The notes beneath the pieces are model-generated. The model ran no database searches. It was not told the DNA's origin and saw only the letters and a list, made by a program, of their open reading frames with translations. This document shows positions 1-8,800 of a stretch of DNA of 64,000 bases, piece by piece. The DNA lies in contig NW_027102713.1 in NCBI RefSeq assembly GCF_036373705.1, positions 1 through 64,000 on the forward strand. Direction: 5' to 3'. The position numbers were made by a program, and so were the translations under genes. The stretch is from Amia ocellicauda. Taxonomy: Eukaryota > Chordata > Actinopteri > Amiiformes > Amiidae. Position 1 is the first letter of the stretch. Every line of letters starts with the position of its first letter.

Positions 1-714
1 GATATATTGTCCCAGGGACGATGTCCTAAAAAACTGCAGACTGATAAAGGAAAAGAGTTTCTCAACAGAGAATTTCAGAATCTACTGAAGAGACACAAAA
101 TACATCATTTCACCACCGGTAATGAGCTTAAGGCATCGGTGGTGGAGAGGTTTAACCGCACCATAAAGACCAAAATGTGGAGATATTTTACAGCGGTCAA
201 CACGTTCAAGTATTTTGATAAAGTTCAGGATTTTATCGATGCTTACAACCAAGGGTATCACGCCAGTATTAAAATGAAGCCTATAGATGTTGATCAAAGT
301 AATTCTTTTAAGGTCTATAAAAAATTATACGGCCCATTTATTAAGAAGGGGAAAACTACTTATAAGTTCAACATCGGTGATGTGGTTCGCGTTTCAAAGC
401 TAAGGAGTACTTTTGCCAAAGGTTATGAACAAACATTTTCTGACGAATATTTTACAGTTACCGAACAGGTGGCTAGAGACCCCCCCGTGTACCGGTTAAA
501 AGACTATGACGGGGAGGATATAGAAGGAACGTTTTACGAAGCCGAGTTACAAAAAATTATTGTGGGTAAAGACATTGTATACAGAGTTGAAAAGATATTA
601 GCTGAGAAAACCCAGAACCGGAAAAAATATGTGTTGGTGAAATGGCTTGGATGGCCTGAAAAGTTCAATAGTTGGGTCCCGGAACAACAGGTTTGTGATA
701 TTCAAGCCTTATAA
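1..714 (+). CDS. INT: Polinton integrase, C-terminal part (copy A)
   Basis: Retroviral-type (rve) DDE integrase that would insert the element into host DNA. The reading frame is open from base 1, so the N-terminus lies outside the window. Visible are the second catalytic Asp (LQTDKGKEF), the catalytic Glu (SVVERFNRT) and a C-terminal chromodomain (YRVEKIL ... VKWLGWPEKFNSW), a module that in chromoviral integrases binds modified histone tails. The stop lies 4 nt before the ATG of the next gene. Copy B carries the complete gene. Confidence 0.9.
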   Translation, partial: DILSQGRCPKKLQTDKGKEFLNREFQNLLKRHKIHHFTTGNELKASVVERFNRTIKTKMWRYFTAVNTFKYFDKVQDFIDAYNQGYHASIKMKPIDVDQSNSFKVYKKLYGPFIKKGKTTYKFNIGDVVRVSKLRSTFAKGYEQTFSDEYFTVTEQVARDPPVYRLKDYDGEDIEGTFYEAELQKIIVGKDIVYRVEKILAEKTQNRKKYVLVKWLGWPEKFNSWVPEQQVCDIQAL

Positions 715-718
715 CAAC

Positions 719-1516
719 ATGCCCGCTGGTGTGATGGGGTCATTACTTTCGATACTCAAGATGGAATCAGGAGGCTTCTACGTGACTCTACCCAGTAACG
801 CCTCTCTCGATATATACCCTAAAAATGAAATATCCAGTTACACGGTACAATTTGGAAAATCTATAGATCTAAGGGGGTCGTGGGAAGTGGGGTTGGCGGA
901 AATACAGTATCCTTACACTTGGGCTGTTTTACAAGATAAGGATGCCACCTTCGCCATTTTTGACGATGTTAAAAAGAGTCAATGGACATTCACGATGCAA
1001 GGAGGTTATTATGACAATGTGGATACAATATTAGATGAGATGCATAAACAGTTCTCAGAAGGCACCCCCAACATCAAGCTATATTACAACCCTATTAAAA
1101 ACAGAGTGTACAAGGTGTCAAAACCTGGTATTAGCATTCAAACCAAAGGACAACTGGGGCGTATATTAGGGTTCTATTCTGACACAGAGAGCAGGTTCTC
1201 AGAAGTGGTGGCACCCTTCCCGGCTGACATCAGTGGCGGCTTTTACACTCTTTATGTGTATACGGATATCATAACACACCAGAGGGTCGGGGATAGCTAT
1301 GTCCCCCTTTTGAGAAATGTACTTATTAAAGGTAAAAGCAATGACATGGTCACAATTACTTATGACAAGCCACACTACGTACCAGTCTCAAAGACCAACT
1401 TTGACAACATCACGATCGAAGTAAAATCGGATCAGAATATCAACGTACCCTTCCGCTTCGGGAAAGTTATTGTCAAACTACATTTTCGACCCCTGAAACA
1501 GTGTGTACATTATTAA
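719..1516 (+). CDS. mCP: Polinton minor capsid / penton-like protein (copy A)
   Basis: About 265 aa. The N-terminal signature FYVTLPSNASLDIYPKNEIS followed by GSWEVGLAEIQYPYTWAVL is typical of the single jelly-roll minor capsid (penton) protein of animal Polintons and adintoviruses, which would occupy the capsid vertices. Two in-frame ATGs are possible (719 and 761); the second places the conserved FYVTLPSN four residues from the start, as in many relatives, so the true start may be 761. The TAA stop is followed after one A by the next ATG, which suggests a compact late operon-like block. The assignment rests on family resemblance, not on a structure prediction. Confidence 0.8.
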   Translation: MPAGVMGSLLSILKMESGGFYVTLPSNASLDIYPKNEISSYTVQFGKSIDLRGSWEVGLAEIQYPYTWAVLQDKDATFAIFDDVKKSQWTFTMQGGYYDNVDTILDEMHKQFSEGTPNIKLYYNPIKNRVYKVSKPGISIQTKGQLGRILGFYSDTESRFSEVVAPFPADISGGFYTLYVYTDIITHQRVGDSYVPLLRNVLIKGKSNDMVTITYDKPHYVPVSKTNFDNITIEVKSDQNINVPFRFGKVIVKLHFRPLKQCVHY

Positions 1517-1517
1517 A

Positions 1518-2006
1518 ATGGCTACCTCGAGGGGTTATGTAGATCCTAGCGCCTATGTGGATTATTACAAGATGCAAGCCGTGAACGGCTTGCCCGGTTT
1601 TGTAGGAGCCCCCACAATGTATGGAGCCGGTCTAGGAGGACTCTTTCGTGGTCTCTTTAGAATGGCCGTACCCCTGCTTAAGAGAGGCTCTGCTATAGCC
1701 AGACCCCACTTGAAATCAGCGGCTAAAAATATTGTTAGTGACGTGTTCACCAATGTTATGAACCGGGCAGCTAGCCATGAGCAGCAGGAGGGTTCGGGTC
1801 TCATGGTAATGGCGAGGAGGGGGGGTAAAAGAAGAAACAGTATGTGTCCACCAGGGCGACGAAGATCCGTGGCTAACAAAAAACGAAGAAGCTCTCATTC
1901 TCCAACATATCGTGGAAACACTCGGAGAAGGAAGCAGCACAAGAAAAAACCTGCAAAAAGAAAGTCTCAAAGAAAGACAAATAGAGCCTCAGGATACATC
2001 TTTTAA
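1518..2006 (+). CDS. Basic core / pX-pVI-like virion protein (copy A)
   Basis: 162 aa. The N-terminal half holds a Gly-rich hydrophobic stretch (YGAGLGGLFRGLFRMAVPLL, residues about 35-54). The C-terminal half is very rich in Arg and Lys, as expected of a DNA-condensing core protein. MYGA-G at residues 34-38 fits the adenain type-II cleavage consensus (M/I/L)XGX-G, which would free a basic C-terminal product from an amphipathic N-terminus, as in adenovirus pVI, pX and pVII precursors. It lies between the minor and major capsid genes. I start it at the ATG following TATTAAA; an upstream in-frame GTG gives an extension with no merit. Function is inferred from composition and place. Confidence 0.7.
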   Translation: MATSRGYVDPSAYVDYYKMQAVNGLPGFVGAPTMYGAGLGGLFRGLFRMAVPLLKRGSAIARPHLKSAAKNIVSDVFTNVMNRAASHEQQEGSGLMVMARRGGKRRNSMCPPGRRRSVANKKRRSSHSPTYRGNTRRRKQHKKKPAKRKSQRKTNRASGYIF

Positions 2007-2008
2007 AA

Positions 2009-3316
2009 ATGTCTTTTGTCCACAGTCTATCGGAAGAATGCGTCAAATCAGAACTGGATCTGTTTACAGTTCCATACACTCAAACGAGTATAGATAAGAG
2101 CATATATGTAGAGATACCCCCTCTTTCCGCAATTTCAGATACGGCCCCTCTGGAGTTTTTTATTGCTGGCAATGGCGAGGATTATATTGATTTGAATAAC
2201 ACATTTATTTTAATGAACTGTAAAGTGACTGATGAGGATGGCGATGCAATCGAGAAGACGGCCAACGCTGGGGTCATCAATTACCCGGTGGCCACCATGT
2301 TTTCACAGGTGGATGTGACCCTGGGAGATCGGCTCATTAGTCAAAGCAGCAATACTTACCCCTATAGGGCCATGATGGAGTGTATCCTTAATTATAGTGA
2401 GGAGACCCTAAGCAAACAGTTCAGCCCCGGCCTTTTCTTCAAAGACACCCCGGAAGCTATGGACGACCAGGATCCAGAGGGACTCAATAAGGGTTTGCAA
2501 AAAAGAACGGTCTTTTCAACAGAAGGGAGGACCTTTGAGCTAATGGGACATATTCATGCAGACATATTTTTCCAAGAAAAACTCATGCTCAACGGGGTAG
2601 ACATTAAAATTAAAATGATCCGTAGTAAAAGTGCTTTTTGTCTGATGACCCCTGATACTGAAAAATATAAACTGACCATATTATCGGCCTCGCTGTTTGT
2701 GAAAAAAGTATCCGTCTCCCCGGCGGTTAAACTAGGACATGCGCAGGCTTTAATGACGGCAAACGCCAAGTACCCGATCGAAAGAGTCTATATGAAAGTC
2801 CACAGTATCCCCGCAGGGACACGGGTGATGAACCAGGAAAATCTGTTTCTAGGCCAGCTCCCAAAACAGGTTATTATAGGTCTCGTGGATAATGATGCAT
2901 TTACCGGGGTTTACAACAAGAACCCCTTTAACTTTAAACATTATAACGCGGAATTTATAGCACTGTACGTCGATGGTGTGCAGGTTCCATCCAGACCTTT
3001 TCAACCTGACTTTGAAAACGGCAACGCGGTTCGTGAATATTACAGTCTAGTACTGGCTACGGGTCGCCATCTCAAGGATCAACCTCTGCTGATCGATCGC
3101 CGGGAATACTGCAGCGGTTACACCCTGTACGGTTTCAACCTGACCCCTGACGAAGAGTGTGGACAACATTTTTCACTGATGAAGACGGGCAATATGCGTT
3201 TGGAGATGCGTTTCAAGCAGCCTCTACCACGCACTGTAAATATGGTCGTGTATGCTGTGTTTGACAACATTATTGAGGTGAATCAGAGGAGAAACGTTCT
3301 GTATGATTATTATTAA
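2009..3316 (+). CDS. MCP: Polinton major capsid protein, double jelly roll (copy A)
   Basis: 435 aa. The N-terminal region with APLEFFIAGNGEDYIDL and the surrounding pattern is the hallmark of the Polinton/adintovirus major capsid protein, often labelled F54H12.2-like in animal genomes. The family folds as a double jelly roll and forms trimeric hexon-like capsomers. The frame is uninterrupted in this copy. Start: ATG two bases after the TAA of the core-like gene. It is followed by the protease gene with a one-base gap. The identification is from remembered family signatures. Confidence 0.85.
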   Translation: MSFVHSLSEECVKSELDLFTVPYTQTSIDKSIYVEIPPLSAISDTAPLEFFIAGNGEDYIDLNNTFILMNCKVTDEDGDAIEKTANAGVINYPVATMFSQVDVTLGDRLISQSSNTYPYRAMMECILNYSEETLSKQFSPGLFFKDTPEAMDDQDPEGLNKGLQKRTVFSTEGRTFELMGHIHADIFFQEKLMLNGVDIKIKMIRSKSAFCLMTPDTEKYKLTILSASLFVKKVSVSPAVKLGHAQALMTANAKYPIERVYMKVHSIPAGTRVMNQENLFLGQLPKQVIIGLVDNDAFTGVYNKNPFNFKHYNAEFIALYVDGVQVPSRPFQPDFENGNAVREYYSLVLATGRHLKDQPLLIDRREYCSGYTLYGFNLTPDEECGQHFSLMKTGNMRLEMRFKQPLPRTVNMVVYAVFDNIIEVNQRRNVLYDYY

Positions 3317-3317
3317 A

Positions 3318-3875
3318 ATGAACACCAGAGAGCTCAACCACATCATGAATGCCCTGGACGGCTCACGGAAAGTGTTTCAAGGAGTCTACGCCTGCGACCA
3401 GCTGCCTAAATTTAAGATCAAGAATTTACCTGCAATGTACATAATCAACACACACCCTAAAAATATGCCCGGAGAACATTGGCTGGCTATTTATCTAAGG
3501 GAGGACCGCCGTGGGGAATTTTTTGATTCCTATGGAAACCCCCCGGATTTCAGACCTTTCCCTCGGAAGATCAATAACTTTCTGCTCAACAACTGTCAAG
3601 AAACCATTTACAGCGGTCGTCAAGTACAAAGTCTTCAGACCTTCACTTGTGGTCAACACTGTGTGTTTTTCTTATATCATAGATCTAAAGGAAGGTCATA
3701 CCCCGATATTATGTCCTTGTACAGTGAGGATTTAGGCCAAAATGATAAAAAAGTGGCAGAGTTTGTCAGGACACTGTGGACCCCCCCTTATAACACAATT
3801 ACTTACGACCCTAGCCAGCCATGTATACAGATGGGGTGTTCTTGTGAGGATTTTAAAAGATGTCATGCGTGTTAA
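3318..3875 (+). CDS. PRO: Adenain-like (Ulp1/C5-type) cysteine protease (copy A)
   Basis: 185 aa. His in GEHWLAIYL (about residue 54), Asp in EFFDSYGNP (about 70) and the Cys box FTCGQHCVFF (111-115) follow the His-Asp-Cys order of adenovirus protease and SUMO proteases. In Polintons this enzyme is thought to mature capsid and core precursors; the Gly-containing sites in the neighbouring core-like protein and in the 111-aa minus-strand protein are plausible substrates. Start chosen at ATG after TATTAAA, 1 nt past the MCP stop. It ends the plus-strand arm. Confidence 0.88.
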   Translation: MNTRELNHIMNALDGSRKVFQGVYACDQLPKFKIKNLPAMYIINTHPKNMPGEHWLAIYLREDRRGEFFDSYGNPPDFRPFPRKINNFLLNNCQETIYSGRQVQSLQTFTCGQHCVFFLYHRSKGRSYPDIMSLYSEDLGQNDKKVAEFVRTLWTPPYNTITYDPSQPCIQMGCSCEDFKRCHAC

Positions 3876-4053
3876 AGTGAAAAAATAATGAAAACAGCCT
3901 TTGAATCATTAGTTTTGTTTTTATTCAACACAAATCTTATACAAAGCAGGGTTATGTTATAAATAAATGTACAACATTTGAAAATAAAAATAAAAAATAA
4001 AAAAATTGTTTGTCGGTTCCTTATTTACAGGGGAGACAAATAAAAACATGAGA
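3876..4053. terminator. Convergent bidirectional polyadenylation region (copy A)
   Basis: AT-rich gap between the two convergent arms. A plus-strand AATAAA lies at 3962-3967, with further AATAAA-like runs after it, and a minus-strand AATAAA (tttatt on plus) lies at 3920-3925. Because the minus signal lies left of the plus signal, the two transcripts would overlap at their 3' ends by tens of bases. No gene is seen here. Confidence 0.65.
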
Positions 4054-4797
4054 TTAATAAGCTTCCCAACGATGGATAGATCCTGAGGAGGGTTGCTCAA
4101 CACGGTCAGAGTAATGAGATATCGGCGTCAGATCAGTCACCACCTCTTTACACAGACGGATTTTTTGTCGCGTTTCCTGGTTAGGGACTGTTGATTGGGG
4201 CATGTTCAGACAGGCCATCGCCTGTAGGAAAGCATTCCAGCCTACAGGTCGGCGACTATCGGGTACCTTATTAGTGCTAGTGACACTCTTCAACAAATCA
4301 AACATGTGTGAACCTTTGATCAGTTGTCCTTTAAAAACAAATTCACCCTGTTCATTCCAAGTCGTTACCCGCGGTTTCTGAACCATTTTGTGCAGAATAT
4401 ATTCTGCATGTCTTTTGCTTCTGGCCGGCATGTTTCTCAAAACATCCGTTACAACATCTCCCTCTGAACTCTCAACAGGTTCGGGCACCGCAACATCTTT
4501 ATCAACCGTACCCCCCGCATCAGTCCCAGAACCATTTTCTTGAGAGGCCATGGTTAAAGTTAAAATGTTTTGATCTTTTTCACCCTGTCTAACCAGACGG
4601 AGGTAGCGCTGTAACGTGTTGCTATACATCTGGGCTTTGGAATACTGATTTAAATCGGCCCTGGCCAGTATAGCTTTCATTTCAGAGTCCAGGTTGTTTT
4701 CGGCCATTTGTCTAATGGGCTCTGGCCCGACAACATTTTTTCTCAGTTTCTCAAGCTGCTCCTGAGGGATCAAAAACATTTTCTGAGCATATTCCAT
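4054..4797 (-). CDS. Conserved Polinton protein, 247 aa, unknown role (copy A)
   Basis: I do not recognise a domain. The N-terminal third is rich in charged helical sequence (for example QEQLEKLRKN), a central acidic Ser/Glu stretch follows, and a C-terminal part has a compact hydrophobic/aromatic pattern (VTTWNEQGEFVFKGQLIKGS). It is the last gene of the minus-strand arm, two bases after the small basic protein, downstream of the ATPase; that company suggests a structural or assembly protein. It is intact in all three copies with very few substitutions, which supports a real gene. Confidence 0.7.
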   Translation of the reverse strand: MEYAQKMFLIPQEQLEKLRKNVVGPEPIRQMAENNLDSEMKAILARADLNQYSKAQMYSNTLQRYLRLVRQGEKDQNILTLTMASQENGSGTDAGGTVDKDVAVPEPVESSEGDVVTDVLRNMPARSKRHAEYILHKMVQKPRVTTWNEQGEFVFKGQLIKGSHMFDLLKSVTSTNKVPDSRRPVGWNAFLQAMACLNMPQSTVPNQETRQKIRLCKEVVTDLTPISHYSDRVEQPSSGSIHRWEAY

Positions 4798-4799
4798 TA

Positions 4800-5135
4800 T
4801 TAACCCACTCTGGAAGCTAGAAGACTGGTTAGGAAAGGCACGGCTATGCTCAACAGCGGTCCTATAAAACCTCCGGTTTGATTAATCTTCTTTCTTTTTC
4901 TTTTAATAGAATACTTCTTATTAGCGATGATCTTGATAACCGCTTTTTGTTTTTTGAGTTTAGAATGTTGAGAAGGGGTTAGGGGTATATTACCGCGTAA
5001 GATGTTAAAAGCTATTTCACACAGGGTCTCGATCAAATCCGAGGGGGCCCCTGCCAGCACAGCTTTCCTATGGCGCGGGCTCCCCTCAAATAACATTTGC
5101 AAAAGCGGCAGATTTCTTTTAATCCGAACAGACAT
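4800..5135 (-). CDS. Small basic Gly-Gly protein, 111 aa (copy A)
   Basis: Lys/Arg-rich middle (KKYSIKRKRKKINQ) followed by TGGFIGPLLSIAVPFLTSLLA, a Gly-Gly pair leading into a hydrophobic, possibly amphipathic C-terminal helix. This resembles small virion or core peptides of adenoviruses and adintoviruses that are cut after Gly-Gly and can disturb membranes. It sits between ATPase (6 nt away) and the 247-aa gene (2 nt away), so translation coupling or a shared mRNA is likely. Function is inferred from composition and place only. Confidence 0.65.
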   Translation of the reverse strand: MSVRIKRNLPLLQMLFEGSPRHRKAVLAGAPSDLIETLCEIAFNILRGNIPLTPSQHSKLKKQKAVIKIIANKKYSIKRKRKKINQTGGFIGPLLSIAVPFLTSLLASRVG

Positions 5136-5141
5136 TCTTAT

Positions 5142-5813
5142 TTATTTCCTTTTCTTTAGCACATACACTGCCGGCCAATCGGGCGGGCACAAACCTGTTC
5201 TGAGGCAAAAGTCTTCTGGGGTTTGTGCTTTTAAGTCCACAATCAAGTACCCGTAGGGTTTTTTGGTGGCATCCTCAAATGCCTCCAAAAAGAATTTGGT
5301 CTGGTTAGGGTACATTTGACGAGCCAAGACGGTGACCTGTAGTTTATCTCTGGGGTTTTTAAAAAGAATTATATATTTGGCATTTAAATTAATAGTGCGG
5401 CTTTTTTTACCTTGAAAAAATAGATTTTGAACTAAATAAATAATACTTAAATTCCTATGATGAGTGTACTTTGTGAAAGCTTTTTCCACTTCACTGTTGT
5501 CACCGGCCTGCTCCATCAGGTCATCAAGGATCACTAGATTAGTTTGTCCGGGCGGGAACAGGTCATCGTCACACAACGAGGCGGGGAGACCTTGCACAAA
5601 TTTCAGATTATTTTTTTTTGATGCCAAATCATCGTAGAGAGGTTGCCAGCAAGAGTAACACCACACTATGTTGTCAAGAGCTTGGGACACGGTTGCGTCC
5701 ACATCTTCTATGATGTTCTTTATAAGATAGCTCTTACCCGAATTGGAGGGACCGGCTATAATACAGGAGAAAGGGTGTTGAAGTCTGTTATCAAAACCAC
5801 TGCTAATATCCAT
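5142..5813 (-). CDS. ATP: FtsK/HerA-type genome packaging ATPase (copy A)
   Basis: 223 aa. Walker A GPSNSGKSYLIKNI begins near residue 21 and Walker B NLVILDDLM lies near residue 91, in the layout of the A32-like packaging ATPases of Polintons and large DNA viruses, which pump DNA into the capsid. Length is normal for the family. The start overlaps the end of POLB by 11 nt in another frame, showing how tightly the arm is packed. Confidence 0.9.
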   Translation of the reverse strand: MDISSGFDNRLQHPFSCIIAGPSNSGKSYLIKNIIEDVDATVSQALDNIVWCYSCWQPLYDDLASKKNNLKFVQGLPASLCDDDLFPPGQTNLVILDDLMEQAGDNSEVEKAFTKYTHHRNLSIIYLVQNLFFQGKKSRTINLNAKYIILFKNPRDKLQVTVLARQMYPNQTKFFLEAFEDATKKPYGYLIVDLKAQTPEDFCLRTGLCPPDWPAVYVLKKRK

Positions 5814-8800
5814 AAGGCAGAGTGGTATAATCAGTCTTCAACACTCTTTTATTGTACACCACCCTGAACCGTTTGTTTAGTGATCTATTTTCCAATGTGT
5901 ACCCCTTTTTATTGTGATAGATCTGATTTCCGGCTGTAATAATCTCGCGAGGAGGCGCGTCTTTCTCGGTTACAAAACTTTGTACCAGGGTCGTCAGAGA
6001 CTTGATGTTAATGAGCTTGTTGTTACAATGGTTCAGAGTGAAACCCTTAACTTTCATACAGGTCTTACCCGCAGCCGTTCTGTATGCGTAAGTCTTAGGA
6101 CCCCTTGAAACAAACTCCACTATGTGGTCCTGAGGATCTAGCTCGCTCGTTAACTCCCCAAGGTAGTCCCCGAGGGGAGGGACCCAATCCCCTGGCCTGG
6201 TGACAAAGATTACAGAGTCAGTATCATGATAGAGCGTGCGTTCCTGCAGCTGATCCATTAAGTTGTACAGTTCAAGCTGGGCGTAAGCCGTGGTAAAAAC
6301 CGCTATGAAAACATTAACGTTTCCCTGTTTGGTGGGGAAATCTTTAGGGGCCCTCCACTGGACCTGTGCCACGTGGTCATTTAAGAATTGAAAGTGTGAT
6401 ACTGCATGTTGTTTGGAAAAGATAAATTCTATAAACTGTTCAGGGGTTTTAATCAAGGTTGTGTTTAGACGGTTATTTCTTTCCCCAAACTTACCCCACA
6501 GACTGTTTAAAATCAGTTTGGACATTTGTCTCTTGGCGGGGTTTACAGTTATGTTCCCCGGCTCTAGACGGATCCCTTCCTTTTCAAAATATTGCTGAAC
6601 GTACCGCTCTTTGGCAGCGGAGTCAACACACCATGAGGGATAGCCCGATGCCTCCTGTTTCCCTTTCAGATGGGTCATAATGTACTCAGCAAAAAGAGTA
6701 TCAGATTTTTCAGAAAAATGCCAAACCTCATACACCTTACCGACTCTGTAACCTTTCTCCACCGCCTTGTCAAGCTCAATGCTACACCAGACACCCGTCA
6801 GCGCTCTCTCGTCATCACTGTGCAGACAAGAGGTATTTTGATTTTCAGTTTCCACACACGTTCTACACAGAGGGAACATCAATTTTCCCGAACACCTGTA
6901 AGGCAACACGGGTAGGAACAGCTCACGAGGAGGGTACATGGTGACTTTGATCAAACCAAAGTACTGTCCGATTTCGAGAAAGTCACGATAAACAATGGTT
7001 GGATGCCCCACCGGGTACATTTTGGTCTTGTTGACATAAGGGTACAGACTGGTGAAATCATAGTAATCTACTCTCTCACCCTCCTTTACCTCATAATGTA
7101 AACAGAGGGCGTTGGTACGACCCCCAAATAACGCATCCCTGGGCTCTAGACGTTCAGGAAAGTCCAAGGTTTCCATAAACCGTTGTACCCCCACATCCTG
7201 TTGCTTCAGGGTCGTCCACGCGTGTTCCCAAATCACCAGTACATTCAAACCATAGGTGTTTTTTAAAGTTTCAATTCGTTCCTGGAAATCATAGTACATA
7301 TCACCGCAGAGTTTTTGTGTTACGGGGTTAAAGGTGTTTGGGTCGAAGCACTGAGGACAGCCATGGTAAATACAACCAGCAAACTCATAAGCGGTACGCC
7401 GCCCGGACACGTCGCTAAAACCGTCTAAGTAGTAAGGACCCATTTTGACTTCCCCTTGATTTAAAGCATGTCTGATGAAGATGTTATCCCGGGCACTCAG
7501 ATATTCCAGCCACTGTATGGAGACAGTCGAAAAGTTCTTTTGTCTAGCACGATAGTTGTCAGAAGTGGTTTCCGCTATAGTGTTTTTCTGCAAGAAATTG
7601 GATCGATACATTTTCATGCAGAGAGACGCTATGGTCACACTTTGCAAAGGGTCGAGACCCGACGTGTTGATAACCTCGGTGCGGAAACGCAAACAGGCTT
7701 CTATAAGGATCACCACATCATTTTTACAATAAGCGGCCATCTCTTCTCGGAAATCAAAAACACCCCCCTTAACCGTATTGTACCATTTAAAGAATTCCTC
7801 CCTCTCATGAGACATCATAGTATCAACCCCATAATAAGAGGCGGGCGGGTAGGACCCTCGATAATTTTGAGTGTCCTTAGTATTAAAAAAATGGCAGAAC
7901 CAACCTTTCTTCTGAGCCTCAAAACCCAGAGCTTTAGGCAAAGCGCTCAATTTCATGGGGAGGAAATTTAACAAGTCTATGTAACGTTGGTTGAAAGCCT
8001 CGTCGGTGAAACACATGATCTTGCTACCCTGAGCTATTATTTTTGGGGTCACCCCATTTTCCACCAGATACTTCATCAATATGTAAGAATCATAACCCTT
8101 AGCATTGTGGGCAATAAATGTGTAATTGAGGTATTTTGGACCGCGATACCGCGTAAAGAAATCCCTGACACAACTCTCACCGCTAGCTGACCACTCACAA
8201 TCCAACATGTCAATACAGTGTATATAATTAGCAACATGGACCCCGTTTTCTTGCCGGCATTCAAAATCAAAAAAGACATACCGGTTGTGCGGCGGCTCCT
8301 TTTTAACCGGCTGAATAAAGCACTGGTGTTCAGACCCCGGGGTTAAATCCGCATTACAGATCCTACATCTCGGTTCCAGACATTTGTGTGGTTTTACCTC
8401 ATGAAAACGGTACTGGAGGCAACACTGCGGGCAATATTTAGTTTGATCACAATAACTCCGTTTTTTAACCCCCTCAGCAGCGGCCCTCTGCACCTTATGT
8501 TCGGAAAAACAGAACGCGGAGAGACAAATCCTTAAGCAATCTTTACATCGGATGGTAGGGGCCAAACCCTTACGACATTGCGGATTGAAACAGACGTTAC
8601 AGTAACCGTCACAGCGGTGCTTAAGCTTATCATTGAAGGCCTTATAACACCAATGACAAACATACGAACAACCCAAAAAAGCCGTCAAACTCTTTATTCC
8701 AAAGTAATGACTATCACTTAGGAAGAGAAACAGTGTCTGTGTATGGGTTTCAGGATGTGTCTGAAATTTCACAAATACTTCCTTTACCTCACAACGGTAC

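Noticed and set aside
1565-2079. Minus-strand and alternative plus-strand frames over the basic core-like gene
   Set aside because: Shadows of a Lys/Arg-rich gene, with no independent start context or family.
7468-7971. 167-aa plus-strand frame opposite POLB, and other plus-strand frames in 5914-9331
   Set aside because: Antisense shadows of the POLB gene; their conservation is explained by the polymerase.
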